Shown here piece after piece: positions 50,055 through 61,579 of a stretch of 64,000 nucleotides of DNA. Positions within the stretch are counted from its first letter, which is position 1; the number at the start of each line of letters is the position of its first letter. The stretch is from NCBI RefSeq assembly GCF_902148855.1, contig NC_043978.1:1503152-1567151 (forward strand), written 5' to 3'. A program made the translations under genes and the position numbers. The notes beneath the pieces were generated by a model, which saw only the letters and a program-made list of their open reading frames with translations, did not search any database and was not told the origin of the DNA. This stretch comes from Sphaeramia orbicularis (Eukaryota; Chordata; Actinopteri; Kurtiformes; Apogonidae).

Positions 50055-50600
50055 TTAATAGAGGCTGTGGTTCACCTTGTGATCGGAGCTGACAGATTCC
50101 AGAGGTCCGATAGACTCAGGAGTCATGGACTGAACCAGAACCAGAACCAGACCACTGAGACACAACACTGATGAGACAGTCAGCATGGACCATCTGAAAT
50201 GATCAGATGAAGAATCTGAACCCAAACACTGAACAGTGTTCATGAACCCATAAAGGTCCAGTACTACTTTAATGTCAGTTCACTAATGAATGTTCTCTAT
50301 ATCTGACCTTTCTGAAGTGATCTATCTCCATTTGTTATAATATTATCTTCTGTAGTTTGTATTTTATCAGTATAAATCAGATATTTTCCAATATTTAATT
50401 CACTGATCATGTAGATGTTCATTAAAGCTCAGATTACAGTTGATGGTTCTTCTATCAGAAACAGATCAAACTGAATAAACTGTGTTTTTTTCAGTTCAAT
50501 CTGTCATTAACTGAACATAAACCCAGTGTGTCCATCCACTGGCACTGATCCAACTCCATGGGTTTTACTGGTGAATCAATGTTGGAGAAGATGATGAGTA
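50055..50600 (-). mobile_element. inverted copy of the 34430-35090 segment
   Basis: Reverse complement of 34430-35040 with scattered changes, including the AACCCATAAAGGTCCA end at 50243. On the right it is cut off near 50600, where an unrelated GAGTATGAGTATGTGAG run begins. Confidence 0.75.
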
Positions 50601-50624
50601 TGAGTATGAGTATGTGAGTGATAG

Positions 50625-50705
50625 TAGTATATACATATTAATACAGCAGTAGGGTCAGGGAAGGAAGGAAACATGTACATCTGTGAGGAAAAAACAAGTT
50701 TATCT
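50625..50705 (+). repeat. short direct copy of 36597-36670
   Basis: Shares TATATACATATTA, GTAGGGTCAGG and CATCTGTGAGGAAAA with the sequence just after the U2 orphon, in the same orientation. Confidence 0.7.
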
Positions 50706-51668
50706 GATCCTGTTCTGGATGCATTTATGTTACATTTTTTCTCTGATGTTTAATAAATGCTTCTATTAAAAATATTGGACTTGTTTTCCAGACACATTGG
50801 TCTTAACATTATATCAGGATCAAGAATTGAAACCGTGTTACTTTAAATTTGTGTCAATAAGTCCAAAAGTTTACATTTTCCTACATTTTGAAATCAGTAA
50901 TTTTCAGACGCATATTTTGTATATTTTTGTAACATTATATTTTGAATTTATTCTTATTTCTTTGTTTTAACATTTACAGTACTTAAAAAGTGCTAATATG
51001 AAACTAAGAAAATCAAAAGTAGAAAAATACAAGCATTTGCATGTTGTTCAAATTCACATTTGCTGTAAATACTATCATCTTCTGCTCAGTAATTGTCATC
51101 AGTGGCTAAATTATACGAATAAACATCCATATATTTTAATATTTAGTTGGAATTTTTCACAACAGATCAGTCATTCATCCACACCACTCAATCCTTCTTG
51201 TTAAAAACATCTGTTTCTTGACTTTGTTTCTACTTATTCTATAAATGTAACATTTCCACCCAGTTAAACATGTGGTCAGTATTAATGTGATTTTTTTTTT
51301 TTTTTTCAGCCGGTTTACTTATTAAAAGTGGATTATTTTGTCTCCAACTAGTGGCCGTCCAAAGGAGGTGCAGCTGTAGTTCAGACTCCAGACCAATAGG
51401 TGGCGCTACCAGTAAGGACATAAACAGGAAACAAAAGTGACAGCCAGGGAAGTCCTGACAGCGTGTACATTGTTGCAGGTAAATGTAGTTGTAATGCAGT
51501 CAGAGCTGCCTCAGCTGTGTGAGTGTTGACAGGAGGACTTGTTGTGCTCCATAATCCTACCCACACACGGGACCTGTTCTACTGTGGCTTTGGTCCAGTC
51601 TGACTGATGACCCTGACCCAACATGGTGGCTCTGTCAGTGACTGCTGTGTCTATGAGCTGTCACACTC
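50706..51668. other. no recognisable gene
   Basis: AT-rich, unique-looking DNA with a T15 run at about 51292. The small frames on either strand have no domain. Confidence 0.5.
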
Positions 51669-51770
51669 ATACTTACCTGAAAAGAGAAACTTCACAATCA
51701 GGTGGGTAGTTAAAGCCTTACACTGAAGTTGTGCTGACCTCAGTAACTTTCCCAAATGTTGACTGGGCTT
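51669..51770 (+). pseudogene. U1 snRNA orphon (decayed, 3'-truncated)
   Basis: Begins ATACTTACCTGAAAAGAGAA, keeping the perfect 5' splice-site-pairing end of U1. It then matches with many changes: TTCACAATCAGGTGGGTAGT, GCCTTACACTGAAGTTGTGC, TGACCTCAGTAACTTTCCCA. Similarity ends before the Sm site. It lies 560 bp upstream of the intact array. Confidence 0.8.
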
Positions 51771-52227
51771 ATACTTCCTCATGACAATATGTAGAAATAA
51801 ACAAAAATAAGTTATTCTCCACAACTATGTATGCCTAAAAATTGCTTAATAACAAAACATACAACAGACTAAATAAAGTATTAATTGTATCTATTGTATT
51901 AATTGTATCTGATTTCAGGTGCCTTACTTCCCCACTAGAGAGCATCGCAGCTCCATTCAGTATCGTGGAGTTGGTTCTTAGTACATTGTAATAATGTAGA
52001 GTTGACTAATCGAGTAAAAAGAAAAGATGTGATGGGACCCAAATACAGTTTCAAATGTGGTAGAGGACCACAGGTAAAATAGAACTCATTAAAAAATCTG
52101 CGTCACTTCATTGTCCTCTTTATTACATAGATCTTCCCTAACTCTAACCCTAACCCTACACAGGGACCATATATTGTTTTGATTAATAGACAGGGGAGTT
52201 GAACTAAAGGCTTATCCCACCCATATC
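51771..52227. other. flank of the snRNA array
   Basis: Unique-looking DNA with a short CTAACCCTAACCC at about 52143. Homology to the array unit begins abruptly at 52228 (TGGTGCTTTCAGACTGTGCT). Confidence 0.6.
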
Positions 52228-52330
52228 TGGTGCTTTCAGACTGTGCTTTGGGTGCCGCGTGAATGATGGGCGCCATAGGTCAGCTGGGCCTGTCTGTAAA
52301 ACACCCCCTTTTGTGGCGCGCTTGTGCCTC

Positions 52331-52494
52331 ATACTTACCTGGCAGGGGAGACACCATGATCAAGAAGGTGGTTCACCCAGGGCGAGGCTCAACCATTGCA
52401 CTGAGGTTGCGCTGACCCCTGCGAATTCCCCAAATGTGGGAATCTCGACTGCATTATTTCTGGCAGTTGGGGACTGCGTTCGCGCTCTCCCCTC
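52331..52494 (+). ncRNA. U1 snRNA, array unit 1
   Basis: 164 nt. The 5' end ATACTTACCTGGCAGGGGAG pairs with 5' splice sites. The loop ATTGCAC binds U1A in the U1 family. The Sm region reads GCATTATTTCTGGCAG and the 3' hairpin GGGGACTGCGTTCGCGC. A 3' box (GTTCAAAGAAAGAAAG, 52502-52517) follows, as expected for pol II snRNA genes. The first base of the AATTT part of the Sm region, A in the vertebrate U1 I know, is T in all copies. The private change here is GCAGTTGGGGAC in the 3' stem. Confidence 0.95.
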
Positions 52495-52501
52495 AAAGTA
52501 T

Positions 52502-52517
52502 GTTCAAAGAAAGAAAG
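52502..52517 (+). terminator. U1 3' box (unit 1)
   Basis: GTTCAAAGAAAGAAAG, 8 bases past the RNA end. It matches the pol II snRNA 3'-processing element (GTTTN0-3AAARNNAGA). Every unit has it at the same distance. Confidence 0.75.
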
Positions 52518-53237
52518 GGGGGGGGCATAAAATAAAAAAGGTATGCGCCAAAGGAAGAAAAGGGGCTGCGGCCCTGCGAGAAAGCGCAGTGGCTCTTTCC
52601 TCGCTAGAGAATGGAAAGAGTCAAAAGCTCTGAAATGGGGAAATTCACATCATCGTTAACATGTGATGAAATAGCTTTCATTTCAGTTTTTACCTGCGGA
52701 ATACCTTTTGTGTCCTGCTCCGCAGGTTTACTAACTGTGTGCCACTTATTTTTTTTTCTTAAAAGCATGGACTTACCGTCATGCCGAGCTAACCTGTAGG
52801 GATTGGCGTGTCACTTTGGTCGGCGCACCTTTAAGGATGAGTTCAGGCTCAGACGGAGGGAGGGCGCGGCAGAGAACAAAAAGTTGACTTTGTCTTTTTT
52901 TCCCATTCAAGAGAGCGGACGGAGCTCAGAGTTCCACTGAGAAGCCGCTTGCAACGTGGAGCTTTGCTAAGCTGTTAGCCAGCGTATGTTGTTTCTTTTG
53001 GGACCGTGTACATGTACTGGGTGACTGAAAGGAAAAAGCTTGGGCTGGGCTTAGACTGGCAGATGTCGCCAAGTTAGACAGTTGCAAGTCACATGACTAG
53101 AAATGCCATGATGTGTCTTTGGTGGTTTTATTAATTTTCTGGAAGAAACGGACACTCGTAGTGTACCTTTGTTTCCACGTTTGACTGTACTGCCAGTGTC
53201 CCATAAGAATGCGTCCGTCGGCTCAGGTTACACTCCG

Positions 53238-53258
53238 TTAACCCGTGACGGAGAATTG
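53238..53258 (+). promoter_or_regulatory. PSE-like element of U2 (unit 1)
   Basis: ACCCGTGACGGAGAATTG lies about 60 to 42 bases upstream of the U2 start. This is the expected place for the proximal sequence element bound by SNAPc, and it partly fits the vertebrate PSE pattern. There is no TATA box at -25, as expected for pol II snRNA genes. It is conserved in all units. The equivalent region of U1 is conserved too but has no clear consensus match. Confidence 0.45.
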
Positions 53259-53299
53259 CAATGCGGAGAATGGGCCGCTCTTGTCGACCTCCATCTCGC

Positions 53300-53487
53300 A
53301 TCGCTTCTCGGCCTTTTGGCTAAGATCAAGTGTAGTATCTGTTCTTATCAGTTTAATATCTGATACGTCCCCTACCCGGGGACCATATATTAAACTGCTT
53401 TTTGGCTCAGGGAGCTGGAGTAGGGGCTTGCTCCATCCGCTCCACGCATCGACCTGGTATTCCAGTGCTTCCCGGAACGGTGCGACA
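53300..53487 (+). ncRNA. U2 snRNA, array unit 1
   Basis: About 188 nt. Starts ATCGCTTCTCGGCCTTTTGG and keeps the branch-point-pairing GTGTAGTATCTGTTC, the stem IIa sequence and the 3' ACCTGGTATT loop region bound by U2A'/U2B'' in this family. The Sm site reads CTTTTTGG where vertebrate U2 has ATTTTTGG. Stem III carries linked changes (GGCTCAGGGAGCTGGAGTAG). The private change is TATTCCAG in loop IV (others TATTGCAG). A 3'-box-like GTGTCAAATGGTAAGA follows at 53500-53515. Confidence 0.95.
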
Positions 53488-54147
53488 CTTTGTCTCTGTG
53501 TGTCAAATGGTAAGAGCTTGCTGTTGACCTCGTTAGACATCCAACACAACCGCTGTTTGTGTGTGTCTCCTTGGAAAAGGCTTTGGTTAAACCACTGCCT
53601 TGCAATTCACTCACAAACGGTGGGAGAGAGTCTCTGAAATGTTGTGCCGCTCCGTTTCACTTTGCCCGGGCCGAGATTTACCTGGACCGCTGAGTGTGTT
53701 TTCTCGGCCCCGAATGGCACCCCACAGGGTGGTGGCTCAAACGGGATGGTCCTTTTTGATTAGGCTTAAACGTCAGTTTCCACTGGGATATCTAAATGCC
53801 CGCCCATGCTGGCTAGGTAAGATTTCGCCCGGTAGTTTCAAGACAAGTAAGGCTTTGGAAAACCATGTCTCTTTACCGGGGCCCTGGGCCAATCAGAGGG
53901 CGCAACCGTCGACAGTCAGTGCGGGAGGAGGAGGAGAAAAGCCTCGTGGGCGAATTCCTTGGTGCATGCTTATCCCCCAAATAGAGATTGCTCACACATT
54001 TCTCATGTGGCCGGTCACCCGCCGGGGATGAAAAATGTCACCGATGGGTCTTTCTGACTGTGCTTTGGGTGCCGCGTGAATGATGGGCGCCATAGGTCAG
54101 CTTGGCCTGTCTGTAAAACACCCCCTTTTGTGGCGCGCTTGTGCCTC

Positions 54148-54311
54148 ATACTTACCTGGCAGGGAAGACACCATGATCAAGAAGGTGGTTCACCCAGGGC
54201 GAGGCTCAACCATTGCACTGAGGTTGCGCTGACCCCTGCGAATTCCCCAAATGTGGGAATCTCGACTGCATTATTTCTGGCAGTGGGGGACTGCGTTCGC
54301 GCTCTCCCCTC
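54148..54311 (+). ncRNA. U1 snRNA, array unit 2
   Basis: 164 nt, same features as unit 1. Private change GGCAGGGAAGACACC near the 5' end (others GGCAGGGGAG). The 3' stem has the GTGGGGGAC form. Confidence 0.95.
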
Positions 54312-55115
54312 AAAGTATGTTCAAAGAAAGAAAGGTGGGGGCATAAAATAAAAAAGGTATGCGCCAAAGGAAGAAAAGGGGCTGCGGCCCTGTGAGAAAG
54401 CGCAGTGGCTCTGTCCTCGCTAGAGAATGGAAAGAGTCAAAAGCTCTGAAATGGGGAAATTCACATCATCGTTAACATGTGATGAAATAGCTTTCATTTC
54501 AGTTTTTACCTGCGGAATACCTTTTGTGTCCTGCTCCGCAGGTTTGCTAACTGTGTGCCTCTTCTTTTTTTTTCTTAAAAGCATGGACTTACCGTCATGC
54601 CGAGCTAACCTGTAGGGATTGGCGTGTCACTTTGGTCGGCGCACCTTTAAGGATGAGTTCAGGCTCAGACGGAGGGAGGGCGCGGCAGAGAACAAAAAGT
54701 TGACTTTGTCTTTTTTTCCCATTCAAGAGAGCGGACGGAGCTCAGAGTTCCACCGAGAAGCCGCTTGCAACGTGGAGCTTTGCTAAGCTGTTAGCCAGCG
54801 TATGTTGTTTCTTTTGGGACCGTGTACATGTACTGGGTGACTGAAAGGAAAAAGCTTGGGCTGGGCTTAAGATGGCAGATGTCGCCAAGTTAGACAGTTG
54901 CAAGTCACATGACTAGAAATGCCATGATGTGTCTTTGGTGGTTTTATTAATTTTCTGGAAGAAACGGACACTCGTAGTGTACCTTTGTTTCCACGTTTGA
55001 CTGTACTGCCAGTGTCCCATAAGAATGCGTCCGTCGGCTCAGGTTACACTCCGTTAACCCGTGACGGAGAATTGCAATGCGGAGAATGGGCCGCTCTTGT
55101 CGACCTCCATCTCGC

Positions 55116-55303
55116 ATCGCTTCTCGGCCTTTTGGCTAAGATCAAGTGTAGTATCTGTTCTTATCAGTTTAATATCTGATACGTCCCCTACCCGGGGACC
55201 ATATATTAAATTTCTTTTTGGCTCAGGGAGCTGGAGTAGGGGCTTACTCCATCCGCTCCACGCATCGACCTGGTATTGCAGTGCTTCCCGGAACGGTGCG
55301 ACA
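55116..55303 (+). ncRNA. U2 snRNA, array unit 2
   Basis: About 188 nt with conserved 5' half and branch-point region. The Sm region reads AAATTTCTTTTTGG, again C in place of A, with GGGGCTTACTCC in stem III. Confidence 0.95.
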
Positions 55304-55966
55304 CTTTGTCTCTGTGTGTCAAATGGTAAGAGCTTGCTGTTGACCTCGTTAGACATCCAACACAACCACTGTTTGTGTGTGTCTCCTTGGAAAAGGCTTT
55401 GGTTAAACCACTGCCTTGCAATTCACTCACAAACGGTGGGAGAGAGTCTCTGAAATGTTGTGCCGCTCCGTTTCACTTTGCCCGGGCCGAGATTTACCTG
55501 GACCGCTGAGTGTGTTTTCTCGGCCCCGAATGGCACCCCACAGGGTGGTGGCTCAAACGGGACGGTCCCTTTTGATTAGGCTTAAACGTCAGTTTCCACT
55601 GGGATATCTAAATGCCCGCCCATGCTGGCTAGGTAAGATTTCGCCCGGTAGTTTCAAGACAAGTAAGGCTTTGGAAAACCATGTCTCTTTACCGGGGCCC
55701 TGGGCCAATCAGAGGGCGCAACCGTCGACAGTCAGTGCGGGAGGAGGAGGAGGAGAAAAGCCTCGTGGGCGAATTCCTTGGTGCATGCTTATCCCCCAAA
55801 TAGAGATTGCTCACACATTTCTCATGTGGCTGGTCACCCGCCGGGGATAAAAAATGTCACCGATGGTGCTTTCAGACTGTGCTTTGGGTGCCGCGTGAAT
55901 GATGGGCGCCATAGGTCAGCTGGGCCTTTCTGTAAAACACCCCCTTTTGTGGTGCGCTTGTGCCTC

Positions 55967-56130
55967 ATACTTACCTGGCAGGGGAGACACCATAATCAAG
56001 AAGGTGGTTCACCCAGGGCGAGGCTCAACCATTGCACTGAGGTTGCGCTGACCCCTGCGAATTCCCCAAATGTGGGAATCTCGACTGCATTATTTCTGGC
56101 AGTTTGGGACTGCGTTCGCGCTCTCCCCTC
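55967..56130 (+). ncRNA. U1 snRNA, array unit 3
   Basis: 164 nt. Carries CACCATAATCAAG (others CACCATGATCAAG) in stem-loop I and GCAGTTTGGGAC in the 3' stem. Both changes are shared only with unit 4. Confidence 0.94.
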
Positions 56131-56934
56131 AAAGTATGTTCAAAGAAAGAAAGGTGGGGGCATAAAATATAAAAGTATGCGCCAAAGGAAGAAAAGGGGC
56201 TGCGGCCCTGCGAGAAAGCGCAGTGGCTCTTTCCTCGCTAGAGAATGGAAAGAGTCAAAAGCTCTGAAATGGGGCAATTCACATCATCGTTAACATGTGA
56301 TGAAATAGCTTTCATTTCAGTTTTTACCTGCGGAATACCATTTGTGTCCTGCTCCGCAGGTTTGCTAACTGTGTGCAACTTCTTTTTTTTTCTTAAAAGC
56401 ATGGACTTACCGTCATGCCGAGCTGACCTGTAGGGATTGGCGTGTCGCTTTGGTCGGCGCACCTTGAAGGATGAGTTCAGGCTCAGACGGAGGGAGGGCG
56501 CGGCAGAGAACAAACAGTTGACTTTGTCTTTTTTTTCACATTCAAGAGAGCGGACGGAGCTCAGACTTCCACCGAGAAGCCGCTTGCAACGTGGAGCTTT
56601 GCTAAGCTGTTAGCCAGCGTATGTTGTTTCTTTTGGGACCGTGTACATGTACTGGGTGACTGAAAGGAAAAAGCTTGGGCTGGGCTTAAGATGGCAGATG
56701 TCGCCAAGTTAGACAGTTGCAAGTCACATGACTAGAAATGCCATGATGTGTCTTTGGTGGTTTTATTAATTTTCTGGAAGAAACGGACACTCGTAGTGTA
56801 CCTTTGTTTCCACGTTTGACTGTACTGCCAGTGTCCCATAAGAATGCGTCCGTCGGCTCAGGTTACACTCCGTTAACCCGTGACGGAGAATTGCAATGCG
56901 GAGAATGGGCCGCTCTTGTCGACCTCCATCTCGC

Positions 56935-57122
56935 ATCGCTTCTCGGCCTTTTGGCTAAGATCAAGTGTAGTATCTGTTCTTATCAGTTTAATATCTGATA
57001 CGTCCCCTACCCGGGGACCATATATTAAATTTCTTTTTGGCTCAGGGAGCTGGAGTAGGGGCTTACTCCATCCGCTCCACGCATCGACCTGGTATTGCAG
57101 TGCTTCCCGGAACGGTGCGACA
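56935..57122 (+). ncRNA. U2 snRNA, array unit 3
   Basis: Same sequence class as unit 2 (AAATTTCTTTTTGG, GGGGCTTACTCC). Confidence 0.95.
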
Positions 57123-57782
57123 CTTTGTCTCTGTGTGTCAAATGGTAAGAGCTTGCTGTTGACCTCGTTAGACATCCAACACAACCACTGTTTGTGTGTG
57201 TCTCCTTGGAAAAGGCTTTGGTTAAACCACTGCCTTGCAATTCACTCACAAACGGTGGGAGAGAGTCTCTGAAATGTTGTGCCGCTCCGTTTCACTTTGC
57301 CCGGGCCGAGATTTACCTGGACCGCTGAGTGTGTTTTCTCGGCCCCGAATGGCACCCCACAGGGTGGTGGCTCAAACGGGACGGTCCCTTTTGATTAGGC
57401 TTAAACGTCAGTTTCCACTGGGATATCTAAATGCCCGCCCATGCTGGCTAGGTAAGATTTCGCCCGGTAGTTTCAAGACAAGTAAGGCTTTGGAAAACCA
57501 TGTCTCTTTACCGGGGCCCTGGGCCAATCAGAGGGCGCAACCGTCGACAGTCAGTGCGGGAGGAGGAGGAGAAAAGCCTCGTGGGCGAATTCCTTGGTGC
57601 ATGCTTATCCCCCAAATAGAGATTGCTCACACATTTCTCATGTGGCTGGTCACCCGCCGGGGATAAAAAATGTCACCGATGGTGCTTTCAGACTGTGCTT
57701 TGGGTGCCGCGTGAATGATGGGCGCCATAGGTCAGCTGGGCCTTTCTGTAAAACACCCCCTTTTGTGGTGCGCTTGTGCCTC

Positions 57783-57946
57783 ATACTTACCTGGCAGGGG
57801 AGACACCATAATCAAGAAGGTGGTTCACCCAGGGCGAGGCTCAACCATTGCACTGAGGTTGCGCTGACCCCTGCGAATTCCCCAAATGTGGGAATCTCGA
57901 CTGCATTATTTCTGGCAGTTTGGGACTGCGTTCGCGCTCTCCCCTC
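57783..57946 (+). ncRNA. U1 snRNA, array unit 4
   Basis: Same as the unit 3 copy, including CACCATAATCAAG and GCAGTTTGGGAC. The surrounding spacer is also almost identical to unit 3. Confidence 0.94.
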
Positions 57947-58749
57947 AAAGTATGTTCAAAGAAAGAAAGGTGGGGGCATAAAATATAAAAGTATGCGCCA
58001 AAGGAAGAAAAGGGGCTGCGGCCCTGCGAGAAAGCGCAGTGGCTCTTTCCTCGCTAGAGAATGGAAAGAGTCAAAAGCTCTGAAATGGGGCAATTCACAT
58101 CATCGTTAACATGTGATGAAATAGCTTTCATTTCAGTTTTTACCTGCGGAATACCATTTGTGTCCTGCTCCGCAGGTTTGCTAACTGTGTGCAACTTCTT
58201 TTTTTTTCTTAAAAGCATGGACTTACCGTCATGCCGAGCTGACCTGTAGGGATTGGCGTGTCGCTTTGGTCGGCGCACCTTGAAGGATGAGTTCAGGCTC
58301 AGACGGAGGGAGGGCGCGGCAGAGAACAAACAGTTGACTTTGTCTTTTTTTCACATTCAAGAGAGCGGACGGAGCTCAGACTTCCACCGAGAAGCCGCTT
58401 GCAACGTGGAGCTTTGCTAAGCTGTTAGCCAGCGTATGTTGTTTCTTTTGGGACCGTGTACATGTACTGGGTGACTGAAAGGAAAAAGCTTGGGCTGGGC
58501 TTTAGACGGCAGATGTCGCCAAGTTAGACAGTTGCAAGTCACATGACTAGAAATGCCATGAAGTGTCTTTGGTGGTTTTATTAATTTTCTGGAAGAAACG
58601 GACACTCGTAGCGTACCTTTGTTTCCACGTTTGACTGTACTGCCAGTGTCCCATAAGAATGCGTCCGTCGGCTCAGGTTACACTCCGTTAACCCGTGACG
58701 GAGAATTGCAATGCGGAGAATGGGCCGCTCTTGTCGACCTCCACCTCGC

Positions 58750-58937
58750 ATCGCTTCTCGGCCTTTTGGCTAAGATCAAGTGTAGTATCTGTTCTTATCA
58801 GTTTAATATCTGATACGTCTCCTACCCGGGGACCATATATTAAATTTCTTTTTAGCTCAGGGAGCTGGAGTAGGGGCTTGCTCCATCCGCTCCACGCATC
58901 GACCTGGTATTGCAGTGCTTCCCGGAACGGTGCGACA
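58750..58937 (+). ncRNA. U2 snRNA, array unit 4
   Basis: The Sm region is CTTTTTAGCTC, so both the first base (C for A) and the base after the U run (A for the second G) differ from the consensus. Also ACGTCTCCTACC upstream. This is the copy least likely to assemble an Sm core. Confidence 0.93.
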
Positions 58938-59600
58938 CTTTGTCTCTGTGTGTCAAATGGTAAGAGCTTGCTGTTGACCTCGTTAGACATCCAACACAAC
59001 CGCTGTTTGTGTGTGTCTCCTTGGAAAAGGCTTTGGTTAAACCACTGCCTTGCAATTCACTCACAAACGGTGGGAGAGAGTCTCTGAAATGTTGTGCCGC
59101 TCCGTTTCACTTTGCCCGGGTCGAGATTTACCTGGACCGCTGAGTGTGTTTTCTCGGCCCCGAATGGCACCCCACAGGGTGGTGGCTCAAACGGGATGGT
59201 CCCTTTTGATTAGGCTTAAACGCCACTTTCCACTGGGATATTTAAATGCCCGCCCATGCTGGCTAGGTAAGATTTCGCCCGGTAGTTTCAAGACAAGTAA
59301 GGCTTTGGAAAACCATGTCTCTTTACCGGGGCCCTGGACCAATCAGAGGGCGCAACTGTCCACAGTCAATGCGGGAGGAGGAGGAGGAGAAAAGCCTCGT
59401 GGGCGAATTCCTTGGTGCATGCTTATCCCCCAAATAGAGATTGCTCACACATTTCTCATGTGGCCGGTCACCCGCCGGGGATAAAAAATGTCACCGATGG
59501 TGCTTTCAGACTGTGCTTTGGGTGCCGCGTGAATGATGGGCGCCATAGGTCAGCTTGGCCTGTCTGTAAAACACCCCCTTTTGTGGCGCGTTTGTGCCTC

Positions 59601-59764
59601 ATACTTACCTGGCAGGGGAGACACCATGATCAAGAAGGTGGTTCACCCAGGGCGAGGCTCAACCATTGCACTGAGGTTGCGCTGACCCCTGCGAATTCCC
59701 CAAATGTGGGAATCTCAACTGCATTATTTCTGGCAGTGGGGGACTGCGTTCGCGCTCTCCCCTC
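59601..59764 (+). ncRNA. U1 snRNA, array unit 5
   Basis: 164 nt with the private change AATCTCAACTGC just before the Sm region (others AATCTCGACTGC). Confidence 0.94.
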
Positions 59765-60567
59765 AAAGTATGTTCAAAGAAAGAAAGGTGGGGGCATAAA
59801 ATAAAAAGGTATGCGCCAAAGGAAGAAAAGGGGCTGCGGCCCTGCGAGAAAGCACAGTGGCTCTTTCCTCGCTAGAGAATGGAAAGAGTCAAAAGCTCTG
59901 AAATGGGGCAATTCACATCATCGTTAACATGTGATGAAATAGCTTTCATTTCAGTTTTTATCTGCGGAATACCTTTTGTGTCCTGCTCCGCAGGTTTACT
60001 AACTGTGTGCCACTTATTTTTTTTTCTTAAAAGCATGGACTTACCGTCATGCCGAGCTAACCTGTAGGGATTAGCGTGTCACTTTGGTCGGTGCACCTTT
60101 AAGGATGAGTTCAGGCTCAGACGGAGGGAGGGCGCGGCAGAGAACAAACAGTTGACTTTGTCTTTTTTTCCCATTCAAGAGAGCGGACGGAGCTCAGAGT
60201 TCCACCGAGAAGCCGCTTGCAACGTGGAGCTTTGCTAAGCTGTTAGCCAGCGTATGTTGTTTCTTTTGGGACCGTGTACATGTACTGGGTGACTGAAAGG
60301 AAAAAGCTTGGGCTGGGCTTAAGATGGCAGATGTCGCCAAGTTAGACAGTTGCAAGTCACATGACTAGAAATGCCATGATGTGTCTTTGGTGGTTTTATT
60401 AATTTTCTGGAAGAAACGGACACTCGTAGTGTACCTTTGTTTCCACGTTTGACTGTACTACCAGTGTCCCATAAGAATGCGTCCGTCGGCTCAGGTTACA
60501 CTCCGTTAACCCGTGACGGAGAATTGCAATGCGGAGAATGGGCCGCTCTTGTCGACCTCCATCTCGC

Positions 60568-60755
60568 ATCGCTTCTCTGCCTTTTGGCTAAGATCAAGTG
60601 TAGTATCTGTTCTTATCAGTTTAATATCTGATACGTCCCCTACCCGGGGACCATATATTAAATTGCTTTTTGGCTCAGGGAGCTGGAGTAGGGGCTTGCT
60701 CCATCCGCTCCATGCATCGACCTGGTATTGCAGTGCTTCCCGGAACGGTGCGACA
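60568..60755 (+). ncRNA. U2 snRNA, array unit 5
   Basis: The 5' end reads ATCGCTTCTCTGCC, G to T at position 11 in the region that pairs with U6 (helix II) or forms stem I. The same change occurs in the old orphon at 36387. The Sm region is ATTGCTTTTTGG. Confidence 0.94.
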
Positions 60756-61415
60756 CTTTGTCTCTGTGTGTCAAATGGTAAAAGCTAGCTGTTGACCTCG
60801 TTAGACATCCAACACAACCGCTGTTTGTGTGTGTCTCCTTGGAAAAGGCTTTGGTTAAACCACTGCCTTGCAATTCACTCACAAACGGTGGGAGAGAGTC
60901 TCTGAAATGTTGTGCCGCTCCGTTTCACTTTGCCCGGGCCGAGATTTACCTGGACCGCTGAGTGTGTTTTCTCGGCCCCGAATGGCACCCCACAGGGTGG
61001 TGGCTCAAACGGGATGGTCCCTTTTGATTAGGCTTAAACGTCAGTTTCCACTGGGATATCTAAATGCCCGCCCATGCTGGCTAGGTAAGATTTCGCCCGG
61101 TAGTTTCAAGACAAGTAAGGCTATGGAAAACCATGTCTCTTTACCGGGGCCCTGGGCCAATCAGAGGGCGCAACCGTCGACAGTCAGTGCGGGAGGAGGA
61201 GGAGAAAAGCCTCGTGGGCGAATTCCTTGGTGCATGCTTATCCCCCAAATAGAGATTGCTCACACATTTCTCATGTGGCCGGTCACCCGCCGGGGATAAA
61301 AAATGTCACCGATGGTGCTTTCAGACTGTGCTTTGGGTGCCGCGTGAATGATGGGCGCCATAGGTCAGCTGGGCCTGTCTGTAAAACACCCCCTTTTGTG
61401 GCGTGCTTCTGCCTC

Positions 61416-61579
61416 ATACTTACCTGGCAGGGGAGACACCATGATCAACAAGGTGGTTCACCCAGGGCGAGGCTCAACCATTGCACTGAGGTTGCGCTGA
61501 CCCCTGCGAATTCCCCAAATGTGGGAATCTCGACTGCATTATTTCTGGCAGTGGGGGACTGCGTTCGCGCTCTCCCCTC
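61416..61579 (+). ncRNA. U1 snRNA, array unit 6
   Basis: 164 nt with the private change GATCAACAAGGTGG in loop I, the region bound by U1-70K (others GATCAAGAAGGTGG). Confidence 0.94.

Noticed and set aside
52620-52745. A box C/D snoRNA in the U1-U2 spacer (GTGATGAAA plus a 9-bp ACCTGCGGA/TCCGCAGGT hairpin)
   Set aside because: There is a C-box-like motif but no D box at a suitable distance and no terminal stem; the hairpin alone is not enough.
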